From Francisella endosymbiont of Ornithodoros moubata (GTDB lineage Bacteria; Pseudomonadota; Gammaproteobacteria; Francisellales; Francisellaceae): 64,000 nt of DNA. Shown here piece by piece: positions 1 to 8,471 of this stretch (position 1 is its first letter; each line of letters opens with the position of its first letter). The position numbers and the translations under genes are program-made. The notes under the pieces are model-generated. The model was not told the origin of the DNA and searched no databases. It saw only the letters and a program-made list of their open reading frames with translations. The DNA lies in the NCBI GenBank assembly GCA_002095075.2, contig LVCE01000001.1, positions 1-64,000 on the forward strand. Reading direction: 5' to 3'.

Positions 1-783
1 ATTTGTACCTTGAATTTGAGTAGTCGACTTCAAACAAATTATCAAGATACATCTCCAGTATGCTTAGTTAGTTTTATAAACTTAAAAAAATCAATTGTTA
101 GAGCTATCTGCTAATGCTAGCTCACATGTTTTCATAGTTATACAAGGTGTTGAAGAAAGTAGACAAGGAGATACTGTCTTTCAATAGGCAAAATGAGATG
201 TCTTTAATTTTCCTACAGATAAAATAATCGAACATTTATGTACAGAAGATGCTACTTTATATTATGTCAATGATGAACCTTTGTTAAATTATTTAGGAGT
301 TAAGCCATCAACAGCAACTTTTCAGTTGTACATTACCATTATAATACTATACTTGAAAATGTAGTCAATTTTAGGCTTATAACTTGAAGCAACTAAAGGA
401 ATCGTAATGGAGTTTTGCTAGCAAATACTGCTCAGTCTAACTGAAATTATTATACCTAAACTATGTTAATGCTGTATTTCCTAAAATAGTGTTCAATTAC
501 CTCATAGACACAATTCCGTTGCTTTAGATCTATACTTATCATTTTGTACCAAAATTTGGTTGTTATACATTAATTAGTGAAAAGGTAGATTCTTAAAGCA
601 ATTATATAAATCCAGTACGCATGGAACGGGTCTACTAATGGAGCATTTATAACACCTACAGGTTGGTGGCATTTTCACCGTGATGAAACTGATGAAGATG
701 CTATTGTTTTACCAATACAAGATGCTGGATTACAGACTGATTTACGAACTTTATTTATAAAGTTTTTTGGACCGAATGAATAA
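1..783 (+). pseudogene. Remnant of a cupin-type dioxygenase-like protein
   Basis: Only scattered reading-frame pieces survive, separated by stops and frameshifts, and the 5' part lies outside the window. One piece (about 150-330) reads GDTVFQ, then FPTDKIIEHLCTEDATLYY and NDEPLLNYLGVKP. The last piece (about 620-783) reads AFITPTGWWHFHRDE followed by IVLPIQDAGLQTDLRTLFIK, ending in TAA. The Gly-Asp turn, the H-x-H-x(n)-E style cluster and the DEPLL segment resemble bicupin ring-cleaving dioxygenases of the gentisate 1,2-dioxygenase type. The family is inferred from motifs alone and could be another cupin. The gene is certainly non-functional here. The following 410 bases hold no gene. Confidence 0.45.
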
Positions 784-1193
784 TTTATAATGTTATCAAC
801 AGTAATTCAACATTGTTATTTTACTTGTGTTTGCTTAGGGTAATTTGTCATCATGATCACATACTATGTAACTGTAGGTGACAAATACTTAGTATTGATC
901 TTTTTATTAGTTGCTAAATTAATCTTTTGCTTGAAAATATTCACTTAAAGACTATGGATTTAACAAGCAATCTATCTTAACAACTACTTACTTATTAAAA
1001 TATTTTTAAATTTAACTAAGTTAATATTTCGGCGCTTAGGCAGCTTATTTTATTAGAAATTTTTAAATTAACATACTCTACTAATGCTGAAAAATAGAAT
1101 TATTTAACTTCCTGATTTTAATTTAAGTTATTGTACTAATATAATTGCAGTTATAGTGTAATTGTTACTTTTAATACTAAAGTGTGATTATTA
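784..1193. other. Gene-free A+T-rich stretch
   Basis: No open frame of useful length, no tRNA-like fold and no strong inverted repeat were seen on either strand. It lies between two pseudogenes that converge on it and is probably decayed spacer or unrecognisable gene remains. Confidence 0.5.
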
Positions 1194-2197
1194 CTAGTAT
1201 AAATATAAATAGACAAAGTAAAGAAATATTATCAATGTTAGGTAGCTAATTGGAAAAGCGAACCTTGAATAAATATCTAATGTCTTAGCTATTATTTTTT
1301 TATCTTTTTGACAAGCCAATATATAATTAGATGAAATCAGAAAAAATCTATCAGTAAATGTCAGATAGTCAATATTTGGCATTTCGCCTTCAACAAGAAA
1401 TTGATATGCAATAATAGAAAGTATGCCGATGAAGGCAATATTGAGTCGTTTAGATAGTGCTTCACTGTTTATCCAAAACACAGCTCACATTGCTAGAACT
1501 AGTAATGACAAAAGCACTAAACTTTAATCGAGATATTTGTTGGCTTTCTATCAAGTGATATGCTGAATTATAAGATTGATATTTTTTCTGGTTTACCATA
1601 ATAATTGCTTAGTCAGGGTTGTACTCTTTAGATCAAAATTTGTTATATGCCATTCAGCAACATTGACTTTAGATGATCTTTAATATAATACTTTACTGTA
1701 ATTTTATAGTTTGTATTAACTTCAAGTTGTACTTCGCTAGAATTATATCCAAAAGGTATTATGTAAGCTTTCAGAGTTTTTTATCAATGGGAGTCTCTAA
1801 AGTTAATGTCCTCTGTTCGATATAAACAACATTACCATTTGGATAAATTCTTATTTGACGTGACTTTATTTGGGGTGAACCATTTCATTGATAATTGATA
1901 TTTGTGGTCGACATCCTTCAAATATCTCATCATATTGAAAATTACCTTGGTATAGCTTGTAAATACTTCATTATACTTACTATCAAATGCTAAATGTGGA
2001 TCATTCCATTCAAATTTGAAAATGGCATCTATTTGTATTTGTTCATTGGCCTCATCGAGACTTTGTATGTCGGTGATAAAAGCAATTACATTTACTAGAG
2101 TTGGTTTACGAGGAGGAGTGTCACCATAAGCAAAAATGTTTGAGTAGAATATAATCATTAGAACAGATACTATTACAATTTTGCCAAAATTTTTCAT
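1194..2197 (-). pseudogene. Pentameric ligand-gated ion channel (Cys-loop/GLIC-like) remnant
   Basis: The 5' piece (2197 down to about 1835) keeps a signal peptide, then PTLVNVIAFITDIQSLDE and FEWNDPHLAFDSKYNEVF. This is the beta1-beta2 pattern of prokaryotic pentameric ligand-gated channels, with a W-x-D-x-x-L-A-F-D core. After a frameshift near 1850 it continues QIRIYPNGNVVYIEQRTLTL, then a decayed Pro-Phe loop near 1750. The 3' piece (1481-1194) keeps FWINSEALSKRLNIAFIGIL, a second membrane helix, a P-x-x-x-Y-L-T-F-T-D segment and a last helix ending YFVYLYLY, matching M2-M4. The combined span is about 330 codons, the usual family length. At least two frameshifts plus stops make it dead. 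In living relatives this is an inner-membrane cation or anion channel opened by ligand or protons. The pore and ligand class cannot be read from this copy. Confidence 0.8.
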
Positions 2198-2316
2198 TTA
2201 AATTTATAAAAATTAATATTTGATTAACTATAATGTACTACAATCAATGAATATATGCCAAATATGCTAGAAATTGATTTTAAAAGGTGCTTGAAAAATG
2301 GTCAAAAATAAGATTT

Positions 2317-2973
2317 TTAGAAAATTGTAAATTGAATTAAATTTATGACTGCTGTCATGAATGGTTGCATTATAAAAAACAATAAGTTTGATCCATTAAA
2401 AGGGATAATTACCAATACTAATACAATAGCAAAGCCATATTTTTCTATACTATTATATCTGTATGCTAGATTCACTGGTAATAAAGAGGAGATTATTCTA
2501 CTGCCATCTAGTGGTGGAATTGGTAATAAGTTTAATATCATCAGTACTACATTTATCATTATTCCATAAAAAGCCATACCTTGGATATAAGGATGTAGAG
2601 TTATGTATTTTGCTACTATTGCCCAAATAAATGCCATTATTAAATTTACTAATGGGCCAGCAATTGCAACTAAAGACATATCTAGCTTAGGATTCTTTAG
2701 CTTAGAATAATCAATCGGTACAGGTTTAGCCCAACCAAAAATAAAAGGAAACCCAAACGAAATTGATAAGATAAGCATTAGTCCAGGAAATAAAATAGTG
2801 CCAAGAGGATCAATATAAGATACTGGGTTTAATGTTACTCTGCTTAATTTATACGCTGTATCATCACCACGAATTTTAGCTACAAAACCATGGGTAGCTT
2901 CATGGATTGTAATTGCAAAAACCAGTGGGATAGCTGCCATTAATGCAGACATCAAAATATGGTTAATATCCAT
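2317..2973 (-). CDS. Site-2 protease family zinc metalloprotease (peptidase M50)
   Basis: This 218-residue, highly hydrophobic protein carries the zinc motif HEATH at residues 24-28 inside its first membrane helix. A second family motif, PPLDG, follows about residue 153 in NLLPIPPLDGSRI and supplies the third metal ligand. Five or so membrane segments are visible. It lacks a PDZ domain, which places it with the short Rip/YwhC-like M50 proteins rather than RseP. Such proteins cut transmembrane substrates within the inner membrane; the substrate here is unknown. It sits alone on the minus strand, preceded by an A+T-rich promoter region and followed by a pseudogene. No frame damage was seen. Confidence 0.87.
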   Translation of the reverse strand: MDINHILMSALMAAIPLVFAITIHEATHGFVAKIRGDDTAYKLSRVTLNPVSYIDPLGTILFPGLMLILSISFGFPFIFGWAKPVPIDYSKLKNPKLDMSLVAIAGPLVNLIMAFIWAIVAKYITLHPYIQGMAFYGIMINVVLMILNLLPIPPLDGSRIISSLLPVNLAYRYNSIEKYGFAIVLVLVIIPFNGSNLLFFIMQPFMTAVINLIQFTIF

Positions 2974-3189
2974 CTATTGAGCTATAAATCTATAACATTT
3001 ATAATTATCAAATTATAGAGATTTAATGACTAAATATGAAGTTGTAAATAAAATAATTTAAAAATATCTAAAAAATGTAAATAAAAGTTTAAATTATCTT
3101 TTTTTTGTATGATATAAGTTTAAGTGACAGTCTAGCTAATTATGAAATAACATAATTAGACTTTAATATAAAACTGTAAGGAGATAATT

Positions 3190-3273
3190 ATGAAAAAAAT
3201 AATCGCAATTGTTTTAGTTTCATGTGTGTCAACATATGAACCAATACCTGCAAATAATCAATCTCAGCAGTAA
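3190..3273 (+). CDS. Tiny lipoprotein-like peptide (27 aa)
   Basis: A strong Shine-Dalgarno (AAGGAG) lies 7 bases before an ATG that opens a 27-residue frame, starting MKKIIAIVLVSCVSTYEPIP and ending NNQSQQ. LVSC is an acceptable lipobox, but only 11 residues precede the Cys, short for a signal peptide. A small in-frame deletion in the leader is therefore possible. If exported and lipidated, it would be a mature peptide of about 16 residues, comparable to entericidin-type toxins only in size. It lies 23 bases before another small lipoprotein gene. It may be a functional small protein or a trimmed remnant. Confidence 0.5.
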   Translation: MKKIIAIVLVSCVSTYEPIPANNQSQQ

Positions 3274-3296
3274 TATATGTACATGATATAATAGCT

Positions 3297-3470
3297 ATGA
3301 AAAAGAACATTTTTAGGATTGTATTAATCGGATTGTTTTCGATGACCTTAATGTCTTGTATAATTAAAAATCAAAGTCCAACTAAAAAAGATACTAATGG
3401 TAACAAATATCTAGATCGAAACGCATGGACATCAACCCCTTATTTAGCAGGTATAATTTCTTTAGCATAA
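3297..3470 (+). CDS. Small hypothetical lipoprotein (57 aa)
   Basis: The frame starts MKKNIFRIVLIGLFSMTLMS followed by Cys21, a textbook type II signal peptide with lipobox LMSC. The mature part is about 37 residues, hydrophilic, with KKDTNGNKYLDRNAWTSTP. No known domain is recognised. The upstream neighbour is also a tiny lipoprotein-like frame in the same direction. No clear Shine-Dalgarno precedes this ATG, so translation may be weak or the start may be eroded. Confidence 0.5.
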   Translation: MKKNIFRIVLIGLFSMTLMSCIIKNQSPTKKDTNGNKYLDRNAWTSTPYLAGIISLA

Positions 3471-3781
3471 TCTAAAAATAAGGTTATTCTTATAGTATGT
3501 AAAAAGTTTACAAACAAATTTAAATTCTATGATTTGCATATTATATTTCCAACTAGACGCTTAGAAATTGTATATAAATTATAGTATTAAACTTCTTTTA
3601 TTTTTTATAGATAAGTAATAAATTTTTGAAAGTTTATTATTACCTCCCCCAACTTTAATAAAGTGGTTAAAATACAATAATTGCTGTAAAAAGGTTGTCA
3701 CTAATAATAAAAGCTGTAAGATGGATACTTTAGGTGGAGGGTCATTCATATTAAAATTATAAGTTTGAGGAGACTCGTTGT
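3471..3781. other. Gene-free leader region of the helix-turn-helix gene
   Basis: No gene is visible in these 311 bases. A C-rich block (CCTCCCCC at about 3645) and a G-rich block (GGTGGAGGG at about 3733) stand out in an otherwise A+T-rich stretch and could pair imperfectly in RNA, giving a structured leader. The Shine-Dalgarno GAGGAG of the next gene lies near 3768. Confidence 0.4.
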
Positions 3782-4117
3782 ATGGCGAATCAATATTCTG
3801 GAAATTTTGAGCAAATTGTTAAAAATAGATTTAAATGTTCAGCTAAAGAGATCTTATTAAAATGCCAAAGAGAAGGTCTAAGTTATCAAGATGCTGGAAA
3901 AGTTTTAGGTTTCAAGCATGTTACTATAAGAAAGTGGGCAAAGAGATTTGATATTAAGTTACCACCTAGATTTAGATCTCACGATGAGCATCTTGAACAA
4001 AAAAAAGAGATTGCATATGTAAATCAATGTAAAACAAATAAAATCAACAAGACAAATATTTTTAGTCGCTGTTGGATAAATATGAATCTTTATTCTGTGA
4101 TTAAAGCTAAATCTTGA
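3782..4117 (+). CDS. Helix-turn-helix domain protein, hypothetical
   Basis: This 111-residue protein starts at ATG after a good Shine-Dalgarno (GAGGAGA). Residues about 20-60 ([20 protein letters not shown], then [15 protein letters not shown]) form a helix-turn-helix of the transposase/regulator type: G-L-S-Y-Q-D-A as first helix and turn, H-V-T-I-R-K-W as recognition helix. The rest is Lys/Asn-rich and unstructured. The last residues overlap the 3' end of psd on the other strand by 28 bases. The tail ([13 protein letters not shown]) looks like read-through into antisense sequence, so the ancestral stop may have been lost. No transposase catalytic domain is attached. It probably binds DNA; its target is unknown. 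Confidence 0.6.
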   Translation: MANQYSGNFEQIVKNRFKCSAKEILLKCQREGLSYQDAGKVLGFKHVTIRKWAKRFDIKLPPRFRSHDEHLEQKKEIAYVNQCKTNKINKTNIFSRCWINMNLYSVIKAKS

Positions 4118-4941
4118 TTGACTTGGATTTTGATGTTAGTTTGACTCTCATCAAATTTGAAATTAACGTTATTTCCAGGAGTTAAAACAATTACAGTTGA
4201 ACCAAAGTTAAACCATCCAAGTATATCACCTTTGCTGAATTTGATATTAAATTTGTCACAATTGTAGTTCCAAGTTTGTACACCTTTGTAGTAGTTCGGA
4301 GCGATTTTACCGTGCCATACAGTTTCTATACCTGCAACTAAAAGAGCACCGACAAAAATTACAGCAACCTCTCCAATTAATGTATCAAAATAACAGATTA
4401 GACGTTCATTTTTTGCAAAGAGATTATCAACCCTTCTGGTTGTTGTTTTATTAACAGAGAAAAGTTTACCTGGAACATAAACCATCTTTGTAAGCTTACC
4501 ATCTATAGGCATATGCACTCTATGATAATCTTTTGGCGAAAGATAGATAGTTGCAAATTTAGTAAAATTAGTTGTTGAGCTTGCAGCAATTAAGGACTCT
4601 AATGAAAATAGCTTATCTTTAGCTTGAATTAAACTATTATTGGTTATTGTGCCGAATTGGCTTAATACACCATCTGCTGGTGATGAAATGACATTTTTGT
4701 CATTAGAAATAGGTCTTAAATCATCCTTAAGTTCTCTTATGAAAAAATTATTGAAAGATTGATATTTGTTTATATCGGTTTCTTTAGCTTCAGATAAATT
4801 AATATTAAATTTTTTGATAGCAAGTTTTATTAGATAGTTTTTAATAATTTTATTTTTTGAATCAGCAAGTTTGCTAACTAAACGCGATGTTATAGCGTGA
4901 GGAAGTAGATATTGTAAATATATAAATAAATTGTCTTTCAT
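4090..4941 (-). CDS. psd: Phosphatidylserine decarboxylase proenzyme
   Basis: The protein makes phosphatidylethanolamine from phosphatidylserine at the inner membrane. It has 283 residues, the usual size. It shows [10 protein letters not shown] (catalytic Asp), [16 protein letters not shown] (catalytic His) and [14 protein letters not shown] near the C-terminus. Self-cleavage between Gly and Ser in that last motif would create the pyruvoyl prosthetic group. The motif is FGST rather than the common LGST, a mild change. It is transcribed away from the BamC-like gene, sharing a 100-base intergenic region with a 21-base palindrome, and its 3' end overlaps the convergent helix-turn-helix gene. Confidence 0.95.
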   Translation of the reverse strand: MKDNLFIYLQYLLPHAITSRLVSKLADSKNKIIKNYLIKLAIKKFNINLSEAKETDINKYQSFNNFFIRELKDDLRPISNDKNVISSPADGVLSQFGTITNNSLIQAKDKLFSLESLIAASSTTNFTKFATIYLSPKDYHRVHMPIDGKLTKMVYVPGKLFSVNKTTTRRVDNLFAKNERLICYFDTLIGEVAVIFVGALLVAGIETVWHGKIAPNYYKGVQTWNYNCDKFNIKFSKGDILGWFNFGSTVIVLTPGNNVNFKFDESQTNIKIQVNQDLALITE

Positions 4942-4982
4942 TGATTTTGCCTATTTTATTATTTAAAGCTTTTATTAATATA

Positions 4983-5003
4983 AGTATAGCACTGTGCTAT
5001 ACT
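4983..5003. promoter_or_regulatory. 21-bp palindrome in the divergent psd/bamC-like promoter region
   Basis: Ten bases on each side of a single central base form a perfect inverted repeat (AGTATAGCAC-T-GTGCTATACT). Each arm contains TATACT when read outward, a good -10 box on each strand. On the minus strand TTGACT lies upstream at 5013-5008, a plausible psd -35 with a long 19-base spacer. The site therefore overlaps both likely -10 elements and could be an operator; no regulator is identified. Confidence 0.5.
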
Positions 5004-5041
5004 GATAAGTCAATTTAATTAGTTAGTTCTATTGATAAAAA

Positions 5042-6019
5042 ATGAGAAATACTATCAATGTAGTCATTTTATTGAGTCTTGGGACGTTACTGCAAAATTG
5101 TACTACTAGTGATGTTGAAAATGATTTTTCGTATGAGAACTTGACAGATACTATAAGTGATTCACCATTTAGAAATAGAAAGTATGATTATGCAAGAGTA
5201 AAAGTTTCCGAAGAACCAGCACTAAAAATTCCAATAGGATTAAATGGTGAAAAAATAAATCCAGCATTAAAACTTCCTGATGGCGATAATAATTATGCCA
5301 GATCACAAGTGACAGAAGCACAAAAACAAATGCTGCCACCAAATTATTCGGTTAAATTTGATATGGCTAAGATTATTAATGATCAAATATCAAAAGTTTC
5401 AATTAGTGTTGTATATGATGATACAGGTTCATTAAAGCTTGTATTTAGAGAACCTTTGTCGATAACTATTAATCTTTTAGAGAATTATTTCAAAGAGCAT
5501 CCTGATAATTATATTATTATTGCTGAGAAAGATGAGATACTATCTGGACATTTGATAACTATAAGAGATACTAAAAAGGATTTAATTTTTGTGATATTAG
5601 CTCGTAAAGTAGACGAATTATCAAGTTTAGTTAAAGTCAATGCAGTATTTACTAATGATAGTAAAACTTTAGCTCCAAATCATATAGGTGAAGGGGTTAG
5701 AATCTTAAGTGGTATTCGTAAGGATTTAAATAATACCGAACTTAAAAATGATAATAATATTCAAATTGCAAGACAAACTGAGGCTAATCTGGCAGATTCA
5801 GAGGCAAGTGCTAAAAATGGTAAATCTAGTCTTGGAGGATTGTTAGGCTCAAAGAAAAGTACTTTTGGCTTTGATTCATACGATAGAACTATTGATAACT
5901 CTCTAGAACAACAAAAAACTAATACCAACCAAGAACAACAAGATTACACACAAATGACAGTGCCAGCAGATGATAATGTCTATGATAGTCAAACTCAAGC
6001 CCACGTATTAAATACATAG
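5042..6019 (+). CDS. BamC-like outer-membrane lipoprotein
   Basis: This 325-residue protein has a hydrophobic leader, NVVILLSLGTLLQNCTTS, with a lipobox-like LQNC (Asn at -1 is unusual). The N-terminal third has Y-x-x-A and A-L-K-I-P and LKLPDGDNNYA segments reminiscent of the unstructured lasso of BamC/NlpB. Two mixed alpha/beta regions follow, including a Y-Y-D-D-T-G and a D-N-Y-I-I-I segment. The Ser/Gly/Gln-rich tail is low complexity. BamC helps the BAM complex insert outer-membrane beta-barrels. The assignment is by overall pattern and size only. It shares a promoter region with psd and precedes nadM by 8 bases. Confidence 0.55.
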   Translation: MRNTINVVILLSLGTLLQNCTTSDVENDFSYENLTDTISDSPFRNRKYDYARVKVSEEPALKIPIGLNGEKINPALKLPDGDNNYARSQVTEAQKQMLPPNYSVKFDMAKIINDQISKVSISVVYDDTGSLKLVFREPLSITINLLENYFKEHPDNYIIIAEKDEILSGHLITIRDTKKDLIFVILARKVDELSSLVKVNAVFTNDSKTLAPNHIGEGVRILSGIRKDLNNTELKNDNNIQIARQTEANLADSEASAKNGKSSLGGLLGSKKSTFGFDSYDRTIDNSLEQQKTNTNQEQQDYTQMTVPADDNVYDSQTQAHVLNT

Positions 6020-6027
6020 GTGAATAG

Positions 6028-7071
6028 ATGTATGATATTTCAGTTTTTATAGGAAGGTTTCAACCTTTTCATAAAGGCCATCTGTATAATATATTAGTAG
6101 CACTACAAAGTAGCAAAAAAATTATCATAAATGTAGGTAGTTGTTTTAATGCGCCAAATATAAAAAATCCTTTTTCTTTTGAGCAAAGAAAGGAGATGAT
6201 AGAAAGTGATTTGCAAATTGCTGGAATTGATTTAGATATTGTAGTCATAGAGCCTTTAACTGACTACTTTTATCAAGAACAAAAGTGGCAGGATGAGTTA
6301 CGTAAAAATGTTTATAAGCACGCTAAAAATAATAATAGTATTGCTATTGTTGGACATATCAAAGATAGTTCTAGTTATTATATAAAAAGTTTTCCTGAAT
6401 GGGGTTATATTACTGTTGATAATTACAAAAACTTTAATGCTGCTGAATTTAGACAAAAGTTTTATAAAGGGATTATACTAAAACAATACGTGTGTAGTAA
6501 TGATTCTAAGCTAGGCACTTATAATTTCTTGATAGAGTTTATGGCTACAAAGGCATATCAAGAACTAGTTGCAGAAAATAAATATGTTATTGAGTATAAA
6601 AGATTATGGCAAAATGTTCCTTTTAAGCCAAACTTTGTGACAGTTGATGCCTTAGTTATAGTAAATGATCATATTCTGATGATACAGAGAAAAGCTTTTC
6701 CTGGTAAAGGTTTGTGGGCATTGCCAGGAGGATTTCTAGAGTGTGATGAAACTATATCACAAGCTATAATTCGAGAATTATTTGAAGAAACAAATATCAG
6801 CTTAACCCAGGAGCAGCTTGCTGTAGCAAAACGCTGTGAAAAAGTTTTTGACTATCCTGATCGTTCAGTAAGAGGTAGAACAATTAGCCATACTGGGCTG
6901 TTCGTTTTTGATCAATGGCCAAGCTTACCAGAAATTAATGCTGCTGATGATGCAAAGGCTGTCAAATGGATGACTGTGGATTCTATTATTGAAAATATCT
7001 ATGATAAAATGCTAGAAGATCATTATCAAATTATCACAGTTTTATTGGAAGAATGTGGTAAGAAACTATAA
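6028..7071 (+). CDS. nadM: Bifunctional NMN adenylyltransferase / Nudix hydrolase
   Basis: Residues 1 to about 170 are a NadM-type nucleotidyltransferase with GRFQPFHKGH (the HxGH motif) near the start. It joins NMN and ATP into NAD. Residues about 200-347 are a Nudix domain: GGFLECDETISQAIIRELFE followed by ET matches the GX5EX7REUXEE pattern, and in this architecture the domain hydrolyses ADP-ribose. The two-domain fusion of 347 residues is a known Francisella enzyme. It is in an operon with the BamC-like gene (8 bases) and glmU (13 bases). All key residues are present. Confidence 0.95.
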   Translation: MYDISVFIGRFQPFHKGHLYNILVALQSSKKIIINVGSCFNAPNIKNPFSFEQRKEMIESDLQIAGIDLDIVVIEPLTDYFYQEQKWQDELRKNVYKHAKNNNSIAIVGHIKDSSSYYIKSFPEWGYITVDNYKNFNAAEFRQKFYKGIILKQYVCSNDSKLGTYNFLIEFMATKAYQELVAENKYVIEYKRLWQNVPFKPNFVTVDALVIVNDHILMIQRKAFPGKGLWALPGGFLECDETISQAIIRELFEETNISLTQEQLAVAKRCEKVFDYPDRSVRGRTISHTGLFVFDQWPSLPEINAADDAKAVKWMTVDSIIENIYDKMLEDHYQIITVLLEECGKKL

Positions 7072-7084
7072 GGAGTTTTTTATT

Positions 7085-8452
7085 ATGGGTTTATCAGTTG
7101 TTATTTTGGCTGCAGGGAAAGGTTCAAGAATGAACTCAAATAAACCAAAAGTTTTACAAACATTAGCAGCAAAACCTCTAATCGAGCATGTTGTTAGTTC
7201 TGTTGAGAAGCTAAATCCAGATAATATAGTTGTTGTTACAGGACATCTAAAAGAGCAGGTTGAAGATACATTACAAGGAAGAAATATAACATTTGTTTAT
7301 CAACAGCAACAACTTGGTACAGGTTATGCTGTGTTACAAACACTACCCTACTTAACAGATCAGAAAGTTTTAATCCTCTATGGAGATGTACCTTTAATTT
7401 CGACCGAGGTTTTAGAAAACCTAATTGATACTACCAAAGATGTTGATCTGGGCGTTCTGACAGCATTTGTTGAAAACCCTCAAGGTTTAGGTAGAATTGT
7501 TAGAGATAGGTTTGGTGCGGTTACAGAAATTGTTGAAGAAAAAGATGCTAATGATATCCAGCGTCAGATAAAAGAAATTAATACAGGAATTTACTGTGTT
7601 CATAAAAATTTGCTACAAAAATGGTTGCCGCAGATAAAAGCAAATAATGTTCAAGAGGAATATTATCTAACAGACATAATTACATTTGCAAAAACTGATC
7701 ATGTTTCGATAAATGTAACTCATCCAATTAATGAGTTTGAAATTTTAGGTGTAAATGATAGAGCTCAATTGGCTAATCTTGAGCGAGTTTGGCAAAGAAA
7801 TGTCGCTGAAAAGATTATGGCTAGGGGTGTGAGTATTGCTGATCCAAATAGGTTTGATGTGCGTGGTAACCTTGATGTTGGTAAAGATTGCTGGATAGAT
7901 ATCAATGTAATAATTAAGGGTAATGTAAGACTCGGTAATAATGTTATCGTTGGTGCTAACTGTATACTCAAAAATTGTATTATCGAAGATAATGTTAGAA
8001 TCAAATCTAATAGTATGATAGATGGTTCTATTATTCGTGAAGGTGCAATAGTTGGTCCTTTTGCGCGTGTTAGACCTAAATGTGATATTAAACAAGGAGC
8101 AGTGATAGGTAACTTTGTTGAAGCTAAGAAAACTGTTCTTGGTAAAGGTTCAAAGGCATCGCATTTAACTTATCTTGGTGATAGTGAAATCGGTGCTAAT
8201 TGTAACATAGGTGCGGGTGTTATAACTTGTAATTATGATGGTGTCAATAAGCATAAAACAGTTATAGGCGATTATGCTTTTATTGGATCTGATTCACAGC
8301 TAATAGCTCCAGTTAATATTGGTCAAGGTGCAACTGTTGGTGCTGGATCAACTATTGCAAAAGATGTTCCTGCTGATAATCTTGCAATTTCAAGAGCAAG
8401 ACAGCGTCATATTGATACTTGGCAGAGACCTGTCAAGAAAACAGATAAATAA
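7085..8452 (+). CDS. glmU: Bifunctional GlmU: GlcN-1-P acetyltransferase / GlcNAc-1-P uridyltransferase
   Basis: The enzyme makes UDP-GlcNAc for peptidoglycan and lipid A. The protein has 455 residues (E. coli 456). The ATG at 7085 follows a Shine-Dalgarno AAGGAG; the frame is open upstream but without family similarity. The N-terminal half has LAAGKGSRMNSNKPKVLQ, LYGDVPLI and NTGIY. The C-terminal half is a left-handed beta-helix of hexapeptide repeats, with GNFVEAKK, SHLTYLGD and CNYDG. It lies directly between nadM and glmS, so substrate-making and substrate-using enzymes are coupled. Confidence 0.97.
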   Translation: MGLSVVILAAGKGSRMNSNKPKVLQTLAAKPLIEHVVSSVEKLNPDNIVVVTGHLKEQVEDTLQGRNITFVYQQQQLGTGYAVLQTLPYLTDQKVLILYGDVPLISTEVLENLIDTTKDVDLGVLTAFVENPQGLGRIVRDRFGAVTEIVEEKDANDIQRQIKEINTGIYCVHKNLLQKWLPQIKANNVQEEYYLTDIITFAKTDHVSINVTHPINEFEILGVNDRAQLANLERVWQRNVAEKIMARGVSIADPNRFDVRGNLDVGKDCWIDINVIIKGNVRLGNNVIVGANCILKNCIIEDNVRIKSNSMIDGSIIREGAIVGPFARVRPKCDIKQGAVIGNFVEAKKTVLGKGSKASHLTYLGDSEIGANCNIGAGVITCNYDGVNKHKTVIGDYAFIGSDSQLIAPVNIGQGATVGAGSTIAKDVPADNLAISRARQRHIDTWQRPVKKTDK

Positions 8453-8471
8453 TAAAAATAAGGTTTGTGTT

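Noticed and set aside
3643-3741. Riboswitch upstream of the helix-turn-helix gene
   Set aside because: The C-rich and G-rich blocks pair only imperfectly and match no aptamer consensus that I know; left as a note.
7745-8095. Long minus-strand frames inside glmU
   Set aside because: They are antisense shadows of the hexapeptide-repeat part of glmU, with no ribosome-binding site or family resemblance.
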